From: a virus
Length of the DNA: 64,000 bases
Direction: 5' to 3' (one strand)
Virus record (IMG/VR): IMGVR_UViG_3300020473_000023
Span: 1-64,000 of that record
Notes under the pieces: generated by a model
The model's database searches: none
The model's input: the letters and a program-made list of their open reading frames with translations, nothing else
Told to the model about the DNA's origin: nothing
Program-made: the position numbers and the translations under genes
Shown here: one piece after another, positions 38,703 through 47,525 of the stretch
How positions within the stretch are numbered: position 1 is the first letter of the stretch
How the letters are laid out: each line of letters opens with the position of its first letter

Positions 38703-38924
38703 TTATTTATTTCTTCGTGATCTTTTTTGAATAAATTCTTCATGAGCCCTTCGTCGCTTCTCTCTAATGAAGATTTCTCTCTGAAGATAACAGAGCTCGA
38801 TTTCAAGATGTTTCTTGTTATCTTTTTGATTTTTATAGGTTAAAAGGTTTTTAATTTTAGAAGATTGACCATACAAATCTTCATCTGCCATAACTGAAAT
38901 CTTATCAATGTTCAGCTTTCTCAT
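38703..38924 (-). CDS. Unknown small basic helical protein
   Basis: A 73-residue protein (IDKISVMADEDLYGQSSKIKN, IELCYLQREIFIREKRRRAHEE), helical with a basic end. It has its own promoter at 38993-39022 with an inverted repeat just below the -10 box. No family recognised. Confidence 0.5.
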   Translation of the reverse strand: MRKLNIDKISVMADEDLYGQSSKIKNLLTYKNQKDNKKHLEIELCYLQREIFIREKRRRAHEEFIQKRSRRNK

Positions 38925-38970
38925 AGATATCCTCTTTTTTAATGTTATCTAGTTGATTAAAAACAGCCAT

Positions 38971-38988
38971 ATTGGGATAGTTCCCAAT
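38971..38988. repeat. Operator-like inverted repeat just downstream of a -10 box
   Basis: ATTGGGA, four bases, TCCCAAT, beginning four bases after the TATAAT of the promoter at 38993-39022. The position over the transcription start fits a repressor site. Confidence 0.6.
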
Positions 38989-38992
38989 TAAT

Positions 38993-39022
38993 ATTATAAA
39001 TCACAATTACACTTTTTACACG
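38993..39022 (-). promoter_or_regulatory. Phage promoter, CGTGTAA / 17 bp / TATAAT
   Basis: Minus-strand CGTGTAA, 17 bases, TATAAT, overlapping the 3' end of the gene at 38994 and driving 38703-38924 and perhaps the sigma factor. Confidence 0.75.
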
Positions 39023-39215
39023 TAGATCCAAGCATTTCTTTATATATTTTTTTAACCCTTCTAGAGGCAGTGTGTGTAAATAGAAATGGAACAAGAGAAT
39101 GAACAAAGAGAGCAAAAGAAGCTATGCATGACTCACCGGACCACCTAAGTGATCTTTTCATATGATCAACATAGGAAATATTATTTTCTTTAAGATGAGA
39201 ATCTAGAAGTCCCAT
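38994..39215 (-). CDS. DUF6356-like membrane protein
   Basis: A 73-residue protein with MGLLDSHLKENNISYVDHMK, a central hydrophobic segment (SFALFVHSLVPFLFTHTASRR) and a Cys-rich end (CKKCNCDL). The MGLLDSHL start and the FVHSLVPFLF segment match the DUF6356 family of small single-span proteins. Function is unknown. Confidence 0.65.
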   Translation of the reverse strand: MGLLDSHLKENNISYVDHMKRSLRWSGESCIASFALFVHSLVPFLFTHTASRRVKKIYKEMLGSTCKKCNCDL

Positions 39216-39216
39216 A

Positions 39217-39552
39217 TCACACCGCCATTAAATCAAAAAACGTTTTAACTACAAGCCCAACAAGAACAGAAATCACCATCCAGCTTACCTTTCTATAGGA
39301 GGCAAGCTGAGACTTCATAACAGCAAAGTCCTCTCCAAGCGCTGCTGGGATTCTTGAACAATGTGCTTCAAGAAGCTGAAGCCTTGTCTCTTGGTTGGAA
39401 GTGATATTTTTCATATCATCTAGTGATGTTTCTAGCTTGTTCATGCCCACCATAAGTTGCTCAATCTTTGCCTCGACATTTGCAGAAGAAACTTTAATCT
39501 CTGTTAAAGATTCCTGAAGCTTTCCTACCCATTCAGCGCTAGCATTAGACAT
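39217..39552 (-). CDS. Coiled-coil protein with C-terminal membrane anchor
   Basis: A 111-residue protein: long coiled coil (LQESLTEIKVSSANVEAKIE onward) and a C-terminal membrane helix (VSWMVISVLVGLVVKTFFDL). Same tail-anchored architecture as the protein at 22231-22626. The upstream gap (39553-39651) holds an AGATTAATTAATCT palindrome at 39598-39611 and a plus-strand TATAAT. Confidence 0.55.
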   Translation of the reverse strand: MSNASAEWVGKLQESLTEIKVSSANVEAKIEQLMVGMNKLETSLDDMKNITSNQETRLQLLEAHCSRIPAALGEDFAVMKSQLASYRKVSWMVISVLVGLVVKTFFDLMAV

Positions 39553-39651
39553 TTTCTACCCTCCCTCTAAAGCGAAAACAAAACAAACAAAGCACAAGAT
39601 TAATTAATCTGAACTTAGTACTTTTCTATAATATAAAAGTAAAGGAGTCTT

Positions 39652-39699
39652 GTGAACACTGAAGAAGAAAATCTATTATCTACGATCATAAGACAATAG
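39652..39699 (+). CDS. Possible 15-residue plus-strand peptide
   Basis: GTG start preceded by AAAGGAG and, further up, a perfect plus-strand TATAAT at 39627-39632. It codes for 15 residues (VNTEEENLLSTIIRQ), ending inside the 3' end of the convergent gene. The promoter and ribosome site are better than chance would suggest, but the peptide is tiny. It may be a remnant gene or the transcript may act as RNA. Confidence 0.3.
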   Translation: MNTEEENLLSTIIRQ

Positions 39700-40069
39700 G
39701 TTTTCCATTATGTAGAACCCTCTTACTGTTAACTGTAATTACTTTAACAATCTCTACACCAGGTAATTTTTTAATATTTTTGCAAAGGCTGTAAATGTTA
39801 TCATAGTTCGTCTGACCGTCTTTCGGTAAAAACTTAACATAAACAATAAGAATAGAGTTTCCACCTCTTGTACTTCTAAGCACCTTATCACCCTGTCCGA
39901 CAACAGAAACACCTTCAAGAACTCTAATTCTTGTTAAAGTGTCTGGAACATGACCGTCTGGATGCATTATTAGTCGCAACGTTGTCTTGGCAAGATTTAC
40001 TTTAAGTCGAAAGTCTGCCTCAAGCAGAAGGTCAATAGCTGATCTTAAATCTTCTTCTTCCCTTTTCAT
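39686..40069 (-). CDS. Unknown 127-residue alpha/beta protein
   Basis: A tag-less protein with VNLAKTTLRLIMHPDGHVPDT, ILIVYVKFLPKDG and IKKLPGVEIVKVITVNSKRV, probably a ferredoxin-like fold. GATATTTATTCAC lies about 30 bases upstream of the start. No function recognised. Confidence 0.5.
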   Translation of the reverse strand: MKREEEDLRSAIDLLLEADFRLKVNLAKTTLRLIMHPDGHVPDTLTRIRVLEGVSVVGQGDKVLRSTRGGNSILIVYVKFLPKDGQTNYDNIYSLCKNIKKLPGVEIVKVITVNSKRVLHNGKPIVL

Positions 40070-40116
40070 TGCAAGAAGCCCCCGTGTGAATAAATATCAT
40101 CCACAGTAGGTAAAAT

Positions 40117-41727
40117 CTACAACTGATGAAACTCAGCTTGGTCCTCGTCTACCATCGTGCATCCGACAGTAAGCATCATAGATGCAGCTGAGGAAGCATT
40201 CTCCAGTGCAGTTCTAACAACCTTTAAAGGATCTATAATTCCCATCTCCATCATATCACCATACTCATCTGAAAATGCGTTGTAGCCAAGATTCTTTTTC
40301 ATTCCAGTAACCCTGTCTAGAACAACATCCGGTGTTCCTCCAGAATTAATTACGATCTGTCTCAAGGGTTCAGAGCATGCTCTTCTTACAATCTGCCTTC
40401 CAGCCTCGAATCCAGACATAGCATCTGCATCATTATTAGAAAGTATGCTCGCTGCCCTAACAAGGGCAACTCCTCCGCCAGGTAAGATCCCTTCTTCTAT
40501 TGCTGCCTGAGTAGCGTGAAGCGCATCATCAACCCTGTCTTTTCTCTCCCGTAATTCAACCTCTGTCGCACCACCAACCTTAAGAACAGCAACACCACCA
40601 GAGAGCTTCGAAAGCCTATCTTTTAAAATCAACTCCTCAGCCTCTTCAAGAGCGGGGGATTTAAGCTGCTCCCGTATTGAAGTGACTCTTTCCTTAACAG
40701 CTGATTGATCACCTGAACATCCGATAAAGACGGTATTGTTTTTTCCACATATTATCTTTTTACACGTTCCAAGGTTTTCAATGCTGGCTTCTTTAAGAGA
40801 GGTCCCTGTCGTATCCGAGACAATATCACAATCTAAAAGAACGGCGAGGTCTTGAAGCATCGCTATTCTGCTTTCTCCAAATCCAGGAGACTTAATTGCA
40901 CAAGACTCAAGTGTCCCTTTAAGGTGATTAACAACAAGACCCTGCATTGCATCTCCGTCGACATCATCTGCAATTACAAACAAGGGATGACCTGATTCGA
41001 GAACGACTTCAAGAATGTGCATAATATCTTTAAGATTTGTAATTCTAGAATTAGAAAGTAAAACATAGGGATTCTTAATCTCAGATATCATCTTGTCTTG
41101 ATTGTTGACAAAGTATGGAGACAGGTACCCTCTTTCAATATTCATTCCCTCTACAGTTGTTAAAGTAGTATTAAATCCTTTTGCCTCCTCAACTGTGATC
41201 ACACCATCTCTTCCAACAGAGTTAATTGCCTCAACTAAAAGAGATCCAATTTCTGTCTCCCCGTTGGCTGAAATAGTACCAACATGTTCTATTTCTTTAT
41301 CTGTTGTAACTTCAATAGAAAGCTCTCTTAGCTTGTCTATTACATCTGAGACTGCACTTTCGATACCCTTCTTAATTTCTGATGATTGAAATCCAGCAGC
41401 AAGCATCCGAACCCCCTCAGAAAATATTGATTGAGATAGAACTGTTGCTGTTGTGGTGCCGTCACCTGCAACTTCAGCCGTTCTAGAGGCTGCCTCTTTA
41501 ATAATTTGAACACCTAGATTGTCAAACTTATCTTTTAAATTTACAGCCCTGGCAACTGTAACCCCATCTTTTGTCAGGATTGGCGAGCCAGATTGTTGCT
41601 CAATGACTACGTTTTGACCTCTTGGTCCCATAGTTATTTTAACTGCATTTGCCAAGATATTTACTCCGGTTAGGAGCCTCTCTCTTGCAGAAACATCAAA
41701 CTTTATAATCTTATTTGTCTGAGACAT
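40117..41727 (-). CDS. groEL: GroEL-type chaperonin (Hsp60)
   Basis: A 536-residue group I chaperonin, near the usual 540-550. It has MGPRGQNVVIEQQ near residue 31, the ATP-site GDGTTTATVL near 85, apical-domain VEGMNIERGYLSPYF near 190, and the intermediate-domain GGVAVLKVGGATEVE and GILPGGGVAL near 405. The C-terminus ends VDEDQAEFHQL, without the GGM tail of GroEL. It would form a folding chamber for phage proteins. No GroES-like gene is visible next to it, so it may use host GroES or act alone, as reported for some phage single-ring chaperonins. Confidence 0.95.
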   Translation of the reverse strand: MSQTNKIIKFDVSARERLLTGVNILANAVKITMGPRGQNVVIEQQSGSPILTKDGVTVARAVNLKDKFDNLGVQIIKEAASRTAEVAGDGTTTATVLSQSIFSEGVRMLAAGFQSSEIKKGIESAVSDVIDKLRELSIEVTTDKEIEHVGTISANGETEIGSLLVEAINSVGRDGVITVEEAKGFNTTLTTVEGMNIERGYLSPYFVNNQDKMISEIKNPYVLLSNSRITNLKDIMHILEVVLESGHPLFVIADDVDGDAMQGLVVNHLKGTLESCAIKSPGFGESRIAMLQDLAVLLDCDIVSDTTGTSLKEASIENLGTCKKIICGKNNTVFIGCSGDQSAVKERVTSIREQLKSPALEEAEELILKDRLSKLSGGVAVLKVGGATEVELRERKDRVDDALHATQAAIEEGILPGGGVALVRAASILSNNDADAMSGFEAGRQIVRRACSEPLRQIVINSGGTPDVVLDRVTGMKKNLGYNAFSDEYGDMMEMGIIDPLKVVRTALENASSAASMMLTVGCTMVDEDQAEFHQL

Positions 41728-41729
41728 TT

Positions 41730-41921
41730 TTACCCTTTAAGGATTTTCCGCTTAGATTCTGAAATAATTGAACCTGCATCGAGAACTCTTCGGGACTTTG
41801 TGAGAACATTTTCTGCAACCACTATATCTCCAACCTGTATTGCAACCTCACACTCCTGAAGAACGCCTTTGTCTCTTAGATCCTTGATATCAGAATCAGA
41901 TAAAATCTTTTCAATGCTCAT
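41730..41921 (-). CDS. Unknown small protein of the groEL operon
   Basis: A 63-residue protein (KILSDSDIKDLRDKGVLQEC, VAIQVGDIVVAENVLTKSRRV). It lies between groEL and the next gene with a four-base overlap upstream. It has a GDIVVAENV segment recalling the GroES barrel, but the length and remaining sequence do not support GroES. Confidence 0.5.
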   Translation of the reverse strand: MSIEKILSDSDIKDLRDKGVLQECEVAIQVGDIVVAENVLTKSRRVLDAGSIISESKRKILKG

Positions 41922-42364
41922 ATTAGCCCCTCTATTTTTGACATATTAACCTTTCCTTTAATCCCATTTCCGAGATCTATCATTACTGTACTATCTAACT
42001 GGCTTCCGGTGTCCATGATATCAATAGCCTTTTTACTTATATCTTCATCATCACTGGAATTAAAAATTTCACTACTGGTCTCAAACTTTGAATTAGCAAT
42101 TGCAATAGATTCATTAACAAGAGTATCTATTGCAGATGTTGCATTTTCTACCATTAAGGCTCTAATATCTTTTGAACTTGTAAATATTTCACAATCTATT
42201 TTTGAAAGATCGATCTTAGTGCCTTCAGAATTCGGAAGCTTAACGACATAAGAAACATTTTCTCCCTCAATGCTCTTTCTAACTATTTGCTCGACAATTT
42301 GAACCGGTGCTATTTTTTGGCTTTTGTTAATTAAGAGATATAAAATTTGACCAACATCATACAC
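41918..42364 (-). CDS. Unknown protein of the groEL operon
   Basis: A 148-residue protein from a GTG start: YDVGQILYLLINKSQKIAPVQ, VSYVVKLPNSEGTKIDL, then a Ser/Asp-rich linker and LGNGIKGKVNMSKIEGL. The beta-rich start resembles proteins I associate with T4-like marine phages. No function is known. Confidence 0.55.
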   Translation of the reverse strand: MYDVGQILYLLINKSQKIAPVQIVEQIVRKSIEGENVSYVVKLPNSEGTKIDLSKIDCEIFTSSKDIRALMVENATSAIDTLVNESIAIANSKFETSSEIFNSSDDEDISKKAIDIMDTGSQLDSTVMIDLGNGIKGKVNMSKIEGLI

Positions 42365-42410
42365 TTGAATTCTCCGACTAGAAAAGATACACTACAGAAC
42401 AGAAAAAGTA

Positions 42411-42439
42411 TAAAAAAATAGGAGACCTTTCGGCCTCCT
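42411..42439 (-). terminator. Intrinsic terminator (GAAA tetraloop)
   Basis: On the minus strand AGGAGGCC, GAAA loop, GGTCTCCT (one G-U pair), then ATTTTTTT. It ends the operon read from 42661 and upstream, isolating the groEL group. Confidence 0.9.
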
Positions 42440-42463
42440 AGTTTTAAACTATAGAAAAATAAA

Positions 42464-42661
42464 TCACCGCTTTAAGCTATTGAGATATTCTTCTATATCA
42501 CCCGTAAGGACAAGAAAGGTCTCCTTCCCGCCGGATTGTTTTGTATATGGTGATAAGTTAAGTCTCATTAACTCATCTCTTAGGCGATGCTCTTCTCTGT
42601 ATCCGCCATATGTGGTATAAATCTGTACTAACCGCTCAATAACGGAAGGATGTAGCTGCAT
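42464..42661 (-). CDS. Unknown small protein
   Basis: A 65-residue protein: VIERLVQIYTTYGGYREEHR, LRDELMRLNLSPYTKQSGGK, FLVLTGDIEEYLN. Probably alpha/beta. No family recognised. Its end lies just before the terminator. Confidence 0.5.
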   Translation of the reverse strand: MQLHPSVIERLVQIYTTYGGYREEHRLRDELMRLNLSPYTKQSGGKETFLVLTGDIEEYLNSLKR

Positions 42662-42673
42662 TATTTCTCCTGG

Positions 42674-43282
42674 CTATTTAAACCCGATTCCAAGTCCCGC
42701 AACAGCAACCTGTCCAGGCTTGCTGTGTTGAGGCTTATTATCACCGTACATCCAGTTTCTTGTAGTGTATAGGCCGCCGTCACCCATTTCTTCAACTATG
42801 CTACCAATCTCTTTTCTAATGGCATCTCTAAGTTGATTTTCTTCCTGCAACCTCTTGCTTGACAAGTTGTTTCGCTTAGCTCGCTCTTTCTTCATTCTAG
42901 AAATCTCTCTTCGAAGCATAGACTCATTAATCTCAACCATCTCTTCCATCGGGCCGCCAAGCTCTTCATCGGTGATGGCGTCATAGTCCTGCTCCTCAAC
43001 TGGGGCGAGCGAATCGAGGGCTTCCGCGTCTTCATCACTCATCGTCATCTCATCACCGCCTCCTGGAGGATCATCAAGTTCTCCCATGGCGAATGGGTTG
43101 TTATCTTCATCGCCGCCCTCTGGAGGCTCGTCAAGCTCATTCAGGTCTCCTGAATACCAATCAACTCCCTCATCATGGCCCTCATCATGTCGGCTTTGAT
43201 TTCCTGACTCATTTAGTGATCTTCTGTCTGAAGAAGTAGAAATTCCAGCAAGCTTTGCTAGTCTATTGGCATTGAAACGCAT
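42674..43282 (-). CDS. Acidic phage protein with internal NESMLRREI motif
   Basis: A 202-residue protein. It starts RFNANRLAKLAGISTS, then an acidic Gly/Asp/Pro-rich middle (ELDDPPGGGDE type), then EINESMLRREISRMKKERA, which is an internal copy of the ESLLR-type tag. It ends with a Gly/Val segment. An AAATATTTAATTC element precedes the AGGAG site. A virion or scaffold role is inference. Confidence 0.6.
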   Translation of the reverse strand: MRFNANRLAKLAGISTSSDRRSLNESGNQSRHDEGHDEGVDWYSGDLNELDEPPEGGDEDNNPFAMGELDDPPGGGDEMTMSDEDAEALDSLAPVEEQDYDAITDEELGGPMEEMVEINESMLRREISRMKKERAKRNNLSSKRLQEENQLRDAIRKEIGSIVEEMGDGGLYTTRNWMYGDNKPQHSKPGQVAVAGLGIGFK

Positions 43283-43330
43283 GATAAATCTCCTATACGC
43301 TGAATTAAATATTTCACAACTTTAGAAAAT

Positions 43331-43717
43331 TCAATCAACTTTTATATGTTCTTGCTCTGTAGTTTCAGCTTCTAGGTTATTTCTAACCCTCCCGGTTATT
43401 GCAGAACCCTTTGCGGCAGCAACTCCAAGCGGCTCTAATCCCAGAGCGCCTCTAACAATATCGTAAATTGAAGGAGAAAGCTTATCTTTAAGAACAGCCA
43501 TGTCTGCGTATTGGTGAAGATCCCACTCATATACGGGAACCTCTTCGCCCTCCAGCCCCGGTTCGTAATTTCCACTAGCACGACTTTCAAATATAAATAG
43601 CATTCTGGGCATATCTTCACCCAGTGGAACCATTATAAAGGGTATCTGGGAAGATACACCCTCCTGAGACTCTTCATACATGATCTCAGGAAACCAATTA
43701 GAAACTTTTTCTGTCAT
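43331..43717 (-). CDS. Unknown 128-residue protein
   Basis: Starts MTEKVSNWFPEIMYEESQEG and has IPFIMVPLGEDMPRMLFIFESRA and VYEWDLHQYADMAVLKDKL. It is probably alpha/beta and preceded by a strong GGAGG site. No function recognised. Confidence 0.55.
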   Translation of the reverse strand: MTEKVSNWFPEIMYEESQEGVSSQIPFIMVPLGEDMPRMLFIFESRASGNYEPGLEGEEVPVYEWDLHQYADMAVLKDKLSPSIYDIVRGALGLEPLGVAAAKGSAITGRVRNNLEAETTEQEHIKVD

Positions 43718-43781
43718 AGCAAACCTCCGCTAATATGTGTATTATGCCACAATTAAATCCAAAAGTTTATATTATATTTCT

Positions 43782-44951
43782 CTATAAAGCCGGCTCTGCT
43801 TCAAGGGGTCGAATTTGCTGCAGTGTTTCTTCATAGATTGGCTTTATTGCTACTAGGATTGCCTCTTGGACTTCGGGTGAATCAGAGGAAGTCTCGCTTA
43901 CAATTCTATCAAGAGACCCCCCGATAACACCAGAAAAAATATCTGGAATTAAAACCCTTATTTGAGAAAATAAATCCTCAGACCCTGCCTGAATATCTTC
44001 GACAGTAACGTTTTCTCCAGTAATCTTTTTCACTCTTTGAGCAAGGACTTGCGGGGTAAAAGACCCTGATTCTCCGGGTTTTCCCATAAGAGAAGAAAGG
44101 CTTATAGCAAGTGAATTTAAATCTTGAGAAGACATGGCATCACGATACATTACCAATAGATTGTCCATGTCTAATCTGGCAGAATTTGACAATTCAGAAA
44201 CTACTTCTGGAACCTGTGACACATCAATCTGTGGCAGCACTTCTTGAGCTGGGTCAGGAAGTTCACCCAATCCATCATCAGGCTCTTGAAGGTCATCAAT
44301 CTCTGGATCAACCTCAACGACTTCAGGATCTATTTGACTCTGATCAATGGGCTCTAGATCGACAAGAGGCTCATCTTCTAAGGGTGTAGCCAAGATAGTT
44401 TCTTGTGCCTCTTCCTCTTCCTCTGCAGCCGCCTCAATCGCATCGTCAACTATTTTATCTGCCTCTGCCTCTTCTCCAGCCCTAGCCTCATCTGCCTCTA
44501 ATAAAAAATCAAGCGACATATTTTCAAGACTGAACGTATCAAGTGAATAGTGAATGCTTTCTGTTGCAAGGCCAGTTGTCTGAAGAATTCCTGGACGCTG
44601 CTGCGTACGCCCGAGAAAACCTCGTGCCTTTCTAAGTGTTGTAGCTTGATTGGTCACGATGCTTTCATAATCCGGAGTCCCACCCCCAAGAAGTCCCTTC
44701 ATCCCTTCAGCACCTATCTTAAATACTGATTCAGCTCCCTTGTAGGCAGCAACACCAGCGTAAGCAAGAGATGAGACAACACCTATGGCATGCCCTATTA
44801 TCTTCTTAACAGAACCTATCCACCCAATAACGTCAGGCATAGTACCCACACCGACAGACTGACCGGCACGTCGGACGTCTCCTCGATCTTTTCGTTCAGC
44901 AATTAAAGACTCTCTAATAAACTGACGGATTAATTTTTCATTTGAGCTCAC
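43782..44951 (-). CDS. Helix-tagged acidic protein
   Basis: About 389 residues from GTG at 44951 (GGGAG upstream), overlapping the upstream gene by 14 bases. The tag is SSNEKLIRQFIRESLIAERK. A hydrophobic stretch follows (IIGHAIGVVSSLAYAGVAAYKG), then a long acidic region (EEEEEAQETILATPLEDEP and a Val/Glu/Asp/Pro-rich part), then a helical C-terminus. No enzyme motif. Confidence 0.6.
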   Translation of the reverse strand: MSSNEKLIRQFIRESLIAERKDRGDVRRAGQSVGVGTMPDVIGWIGSVKKIIGHAIGVVSSLAYAGVAAYKGAESVFKIGAEGMKGLLGGGTPDYESIVTNQATTLRKARGFLGRTQQRPGILQTTGLATESIHYSLDTFSLENMSLDFLLEADEARAGEEAEADKIVDDAIEAAAEEEEEAQETILATPLEDEPLVDLEPIDQSQIDPEVVEVDPEIDDLQEPDDGLGELPDPAQEVLPQIDVSQVPEVVSELSNSARLDMDNLLVMYRDAMSSQDLNSLAISLSSLMGKPGESGSFTPQVLAQRVKKITGENVTVEDIQAGSEDLFSQIRVLIPDIFSGVIGGSLDRIVSETSSDSPEVQEAILVAIKPIYEETLQQIRPLEAEPAL

Positions 44952-45207
44952 CAAACAACTCCCTTCTCTCAGCAAGTGTTCTTAGGACAAGCCTAACACC
45001 TGTTAGATCATGATAATAATTAATCAGCTCCTGCTCAAAATTATTAAGCCACTGCTCCTTTGTCTTAGGGTCTCTGGTGGAAAAATTCTTTCTAAGCCCT
45101 GAGGGTATTCCAAGCATGATCTGCTTCTTAATCATAACCCAGTCATCCATGTCGCCCGCGTAAGATGACACAAATTCAACTTGCTCCCTGATCCTGTCAG
45201 GAATCAT
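44938..45207 (-). CDS. Unknown 89-residue protein
   Basis: A helical protein (IREQVEFVSSYAGDMDDWVM, EQWLNNFEQELINYYHDLTG). No family recognised. It lies between two tagged genes and overlaps both. Confidence 0.5.
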   Translation of the reverse strand: MIPDRIREQVEFVSSYAGDMDDWVMIKKQIMLGIPSGLRKNFSTRDPKTKEQWLNNFEQELINYYHDLTGVRLVLRTLAERRELFGELK

Positions 45208-46679
45208 CTATTCATTCCCAGCAAGAGCATCTCTCTGACGAACTCTCTTAGGAGCGATTCCCGAATCTTATCATACATGACAAATCCACTTTCTTGCCCT
45301 TGGGGCGACATCTGAACATCTCCAATTGTAATATCTTCCTTGTTAACAGCCCTAGCTGGATCAAGCATAACAGCAGCTTTTGCCCTATCTGCTATCACGA
45401 TTTGAAATCTAAGGCCCATTATCGGCTTGACGGGAGATGATTCCGAGTCTCCAGCGGGAGGTGAAAGATATTTCTTAGGCCTTCCTGCAGAACCGGTTAT
45501 AATTACTGTAGGTTTCTCATTTGGAGAGAGGTCATCAATAGAAGAGTAGACAGATCCAGGTATAGTGAGTGTTTTTGTGGATGGGTCCCATTCTCCTACG
45601 GGCTCATCGGCGTAATAGTCTCCTTTAAGGACAAGGTCTGCTCTATTTTCTCCAGACCCAAAGACAGCATGCTCCATAAACTCAGGACCCAAATACTCAT
45701 CTGGAACTGTAAAGTTGGTTCTAATCTGTTGACCATCCTTTTCAACAACCATCTTAGAGCCCGCTTGATTTGGACCTGCTCCAACTATCTTTGCTATTCC
45801 CCCACCGTCAACCTCGACTCCAGAACCTTCCAGGGCCTGAAGGAGCGGGCTTAGCAGGGGAAAGGACATGTCCGCAGAGAGCCAGTGACCAGCATTTATC
45901 ATTTTCATGCTGACACCTATCTCACTCTCACCTCCGTTGTACACAATGTCGACATCACTCTTTGAGGTAACTCCGCCCTTCTTTTCTGTTCCGGCAGCCT
46001 TGGCGCTAATAACTCCCTTAAGTGACGTATTATTCTTGCCTTTCCGATCCAGAAAGACAACAGTTAAAGGATAATCTCGACCGAGATCCGACTCATACGG
46101 GGGAAGCCCTTGCACAGCAAGATTTATGTCATCAGTGACTCTTTCTTCGCTTATAATCCCTAGAGACTTCGAGCCTCCTGCCCCTTGGACCTTAAATGCA
46201 AGTTTTTGATGAGGTGTAATGTCATCTTTCCCTGTCTTTGTAAACTGGCCAAGAGATTTAACAAACTCAATTGGACCAAGGCCCTGTGGGCCTTGCATGA
46301 CCTGAACTTTTATTCCTTGATTTTTCACCATTTTCTGGAGAGCCTGAGCCCCTGACTCTCTCTGCTCCTGGTCTTTTCCAGAAATTAGTGAGAGGTTCTC
46401 AAGAAATGTAATTATCTCTCGATTGTGTGGATCATCTTTGAGAATTATACCTTGAATAAATTCTTCTGGATAAAGATCTCCGTCAATGGAAGCTTCTTTG
46501 CGAACGCTAATTGTAAAGTAGTCGCCTGTTCGGATCTTCTCCAGCATTATTAAAAATCTATCAGGCCTACCGGCACTGCTCTTTGGCTTTGATAGCTCTC
46601 CAGCAGTCAGCCCGACCCGATTGGCTTCTAGAAAAAGCTCTCTTATGTACTGTCTAAGAAGTGACTCAGAAATCATCAT
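45204..46679 (-). CDS. Protein tagged at both ends
   Basis: A 491-residue protein. It begins SESLLRQYIRELFLEANRVG and ends YDKIRESLLREFVREMLLLG, so both termini carry the ESLLR-type helix. The body is alpha/beta with glycine-rich turns (IISEERVTDDINLAVQGLPP, SKSDVDIVYNGGESEIGVSMK, the last recalling a DxD nucleotidyltransferase or nuclease strand). No enzyme can be named. The GTATAC repeats at about 46688-46707 form an inverted pair upstream. Confidence 0.6.
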   Translation of the reverse strand: MMISESLLRQYIRELFLEANRVGLTAGELSKPKSSAGRPDRFLIMLEKIRTGDYFTISVRKEASIDGDLYPEEFIQGIILKDDPHNREIITFLENLSLISGKDQEQRESGAQALQKMVKNQGIKVQVMQGPQGLGPIEFVKSLGQFTKTGKDDITPHQKLAFKVQGAGGSKSLGIISEERVTDDINLAVQGLPPYESDLGRDYPLTVVFLDRKGKNNTSLKGVISAKAAGTEKKGGVTSKSDVDIVYNGGESEIGVSMKMINAGHWLSADMSFPLLSPLLQALEGSGVEVDGGGIAKIVGAGPNQAGSKMVVEKDGQQIRTNFTVPDEYLGPEFMEHAVFGSGENRADLVLKGDYYADEPVGEWDPSTKTLTIPGSVYSSIDDLSPNEKPTVIITGSAGRPKKYLSPPAGDSESSPVKPIMGLRFQIVIADRAKAAVMLDPARAVNKEDITIGDVQMSPQGQESGFVMYDKIRESLLREFVREMLLLGMNR

Positions 46680-46715
46680 TATTGTATACCTGATTATCTA
46701 GTATACATATTCACT

Positions 46716-47525
46716 CTAAGACGTTCTTAATAGCGACTCATTAATATAGTTAGTCGCCCGTAGAGCCTCTCTGGGCATCTTTGACTCATAGTCTGCAATG
46801 TAATTCATGCCCGTTGCACCTGTGACTCTGTCGCTGAATTCACGCAAAACAGGCCTAATTCGTGCGTCCTTTACACAGTAGTTAACGAGACCCTTAAAGG
46901 TTCGGACATCTTCAGGTTGCGCCTTAAGCTTAAGGACCTTCATGATGTGCCGTGGACAGGTGATTCTACGCTCTAGAATCGGACCCCTGCCTCGCTTAAT
47001 CATCATCCCACCTGGATAGGCTATGGTAATCTTAACATCCTCTCCTGAAGATTCAGTAATCTCTCTAGATCGATCCTTAGCAATCAGGCTAAGTAGAAGG
47101 TTTCTAAAGACACCCTTTACCTGGCCTCCCGACATAAGCCACGCAGTTCCGGAAGGATCTTGGCTTGTCATCACATCTATCTGAACATGTTCATTTAATT
47201 GGGTGCCTCTAATTGGGTACCTGACTGAGACAATTGATCCAACCTTCTTAACTTGGTCTAGACCGAGAGACTCAGATAGATATTCAAACACCTCATGCTT
47301 AAAGTATTTTGGATCTAGATCTCCGCAGCCTACGACCACATCCATGTCACCCAGAAGCTGTGATGTTGATCTACTGTCTGTGCTTCCCAGTGGGTGGCAC
47401 TCAGTTATTCCAAGCTGACTAAGGTAGTCATCCCTAAATGAGCATAGCGTCTCTTCAACGTTCTCTCGCCTAATCATTGTAACAGTTGGATTTCCAAAAG
47501 CGTCCCTAAAAACCTTACCACCCAT
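46716..47525 (-). CDS. Nucleotidyltransferase-fold protein with C-terminal NESLLR
   Basis: About 269 residues from ATG at 47525. HPLGSTDSRSTSQLLGDMDVVVG (residues about 45-67) has the GS...DxD pattern and EHVQIDVMTSQD the third acidic strand of nucleotidyltransferases. The basic middle (PRHIMKVLKLKAQ) may bind RNA. It ends YINESLLRTS, a short tag copy. It overlaps the ligase-like gene by 11 bases and may act with it. Confidence 0.65.
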   Translation of the reverse strand: MGGKVFRDAFGNPTVTMIRRENVEETLCSFRDDYLSQLGITECHPLGSTDSRSTSQLLGDMDVVVGCGDLDPKYFKHEVFEYLSESLGLDQVKKVGSIVSVRYPIRGTQLNEHVQIDVMTSQDPSGTAWLMSGGQVKGVFRNLLLSLIAKDRSREITESSGEDVKITIAYPGGMMIKRGRGPILERRITCPRHIMKVLKLKAQPEDVRTFKGLVNYCVKDARIRPVLREFSDRVTGATGMNYIADYESKMPREALRATNYINESLLRTS

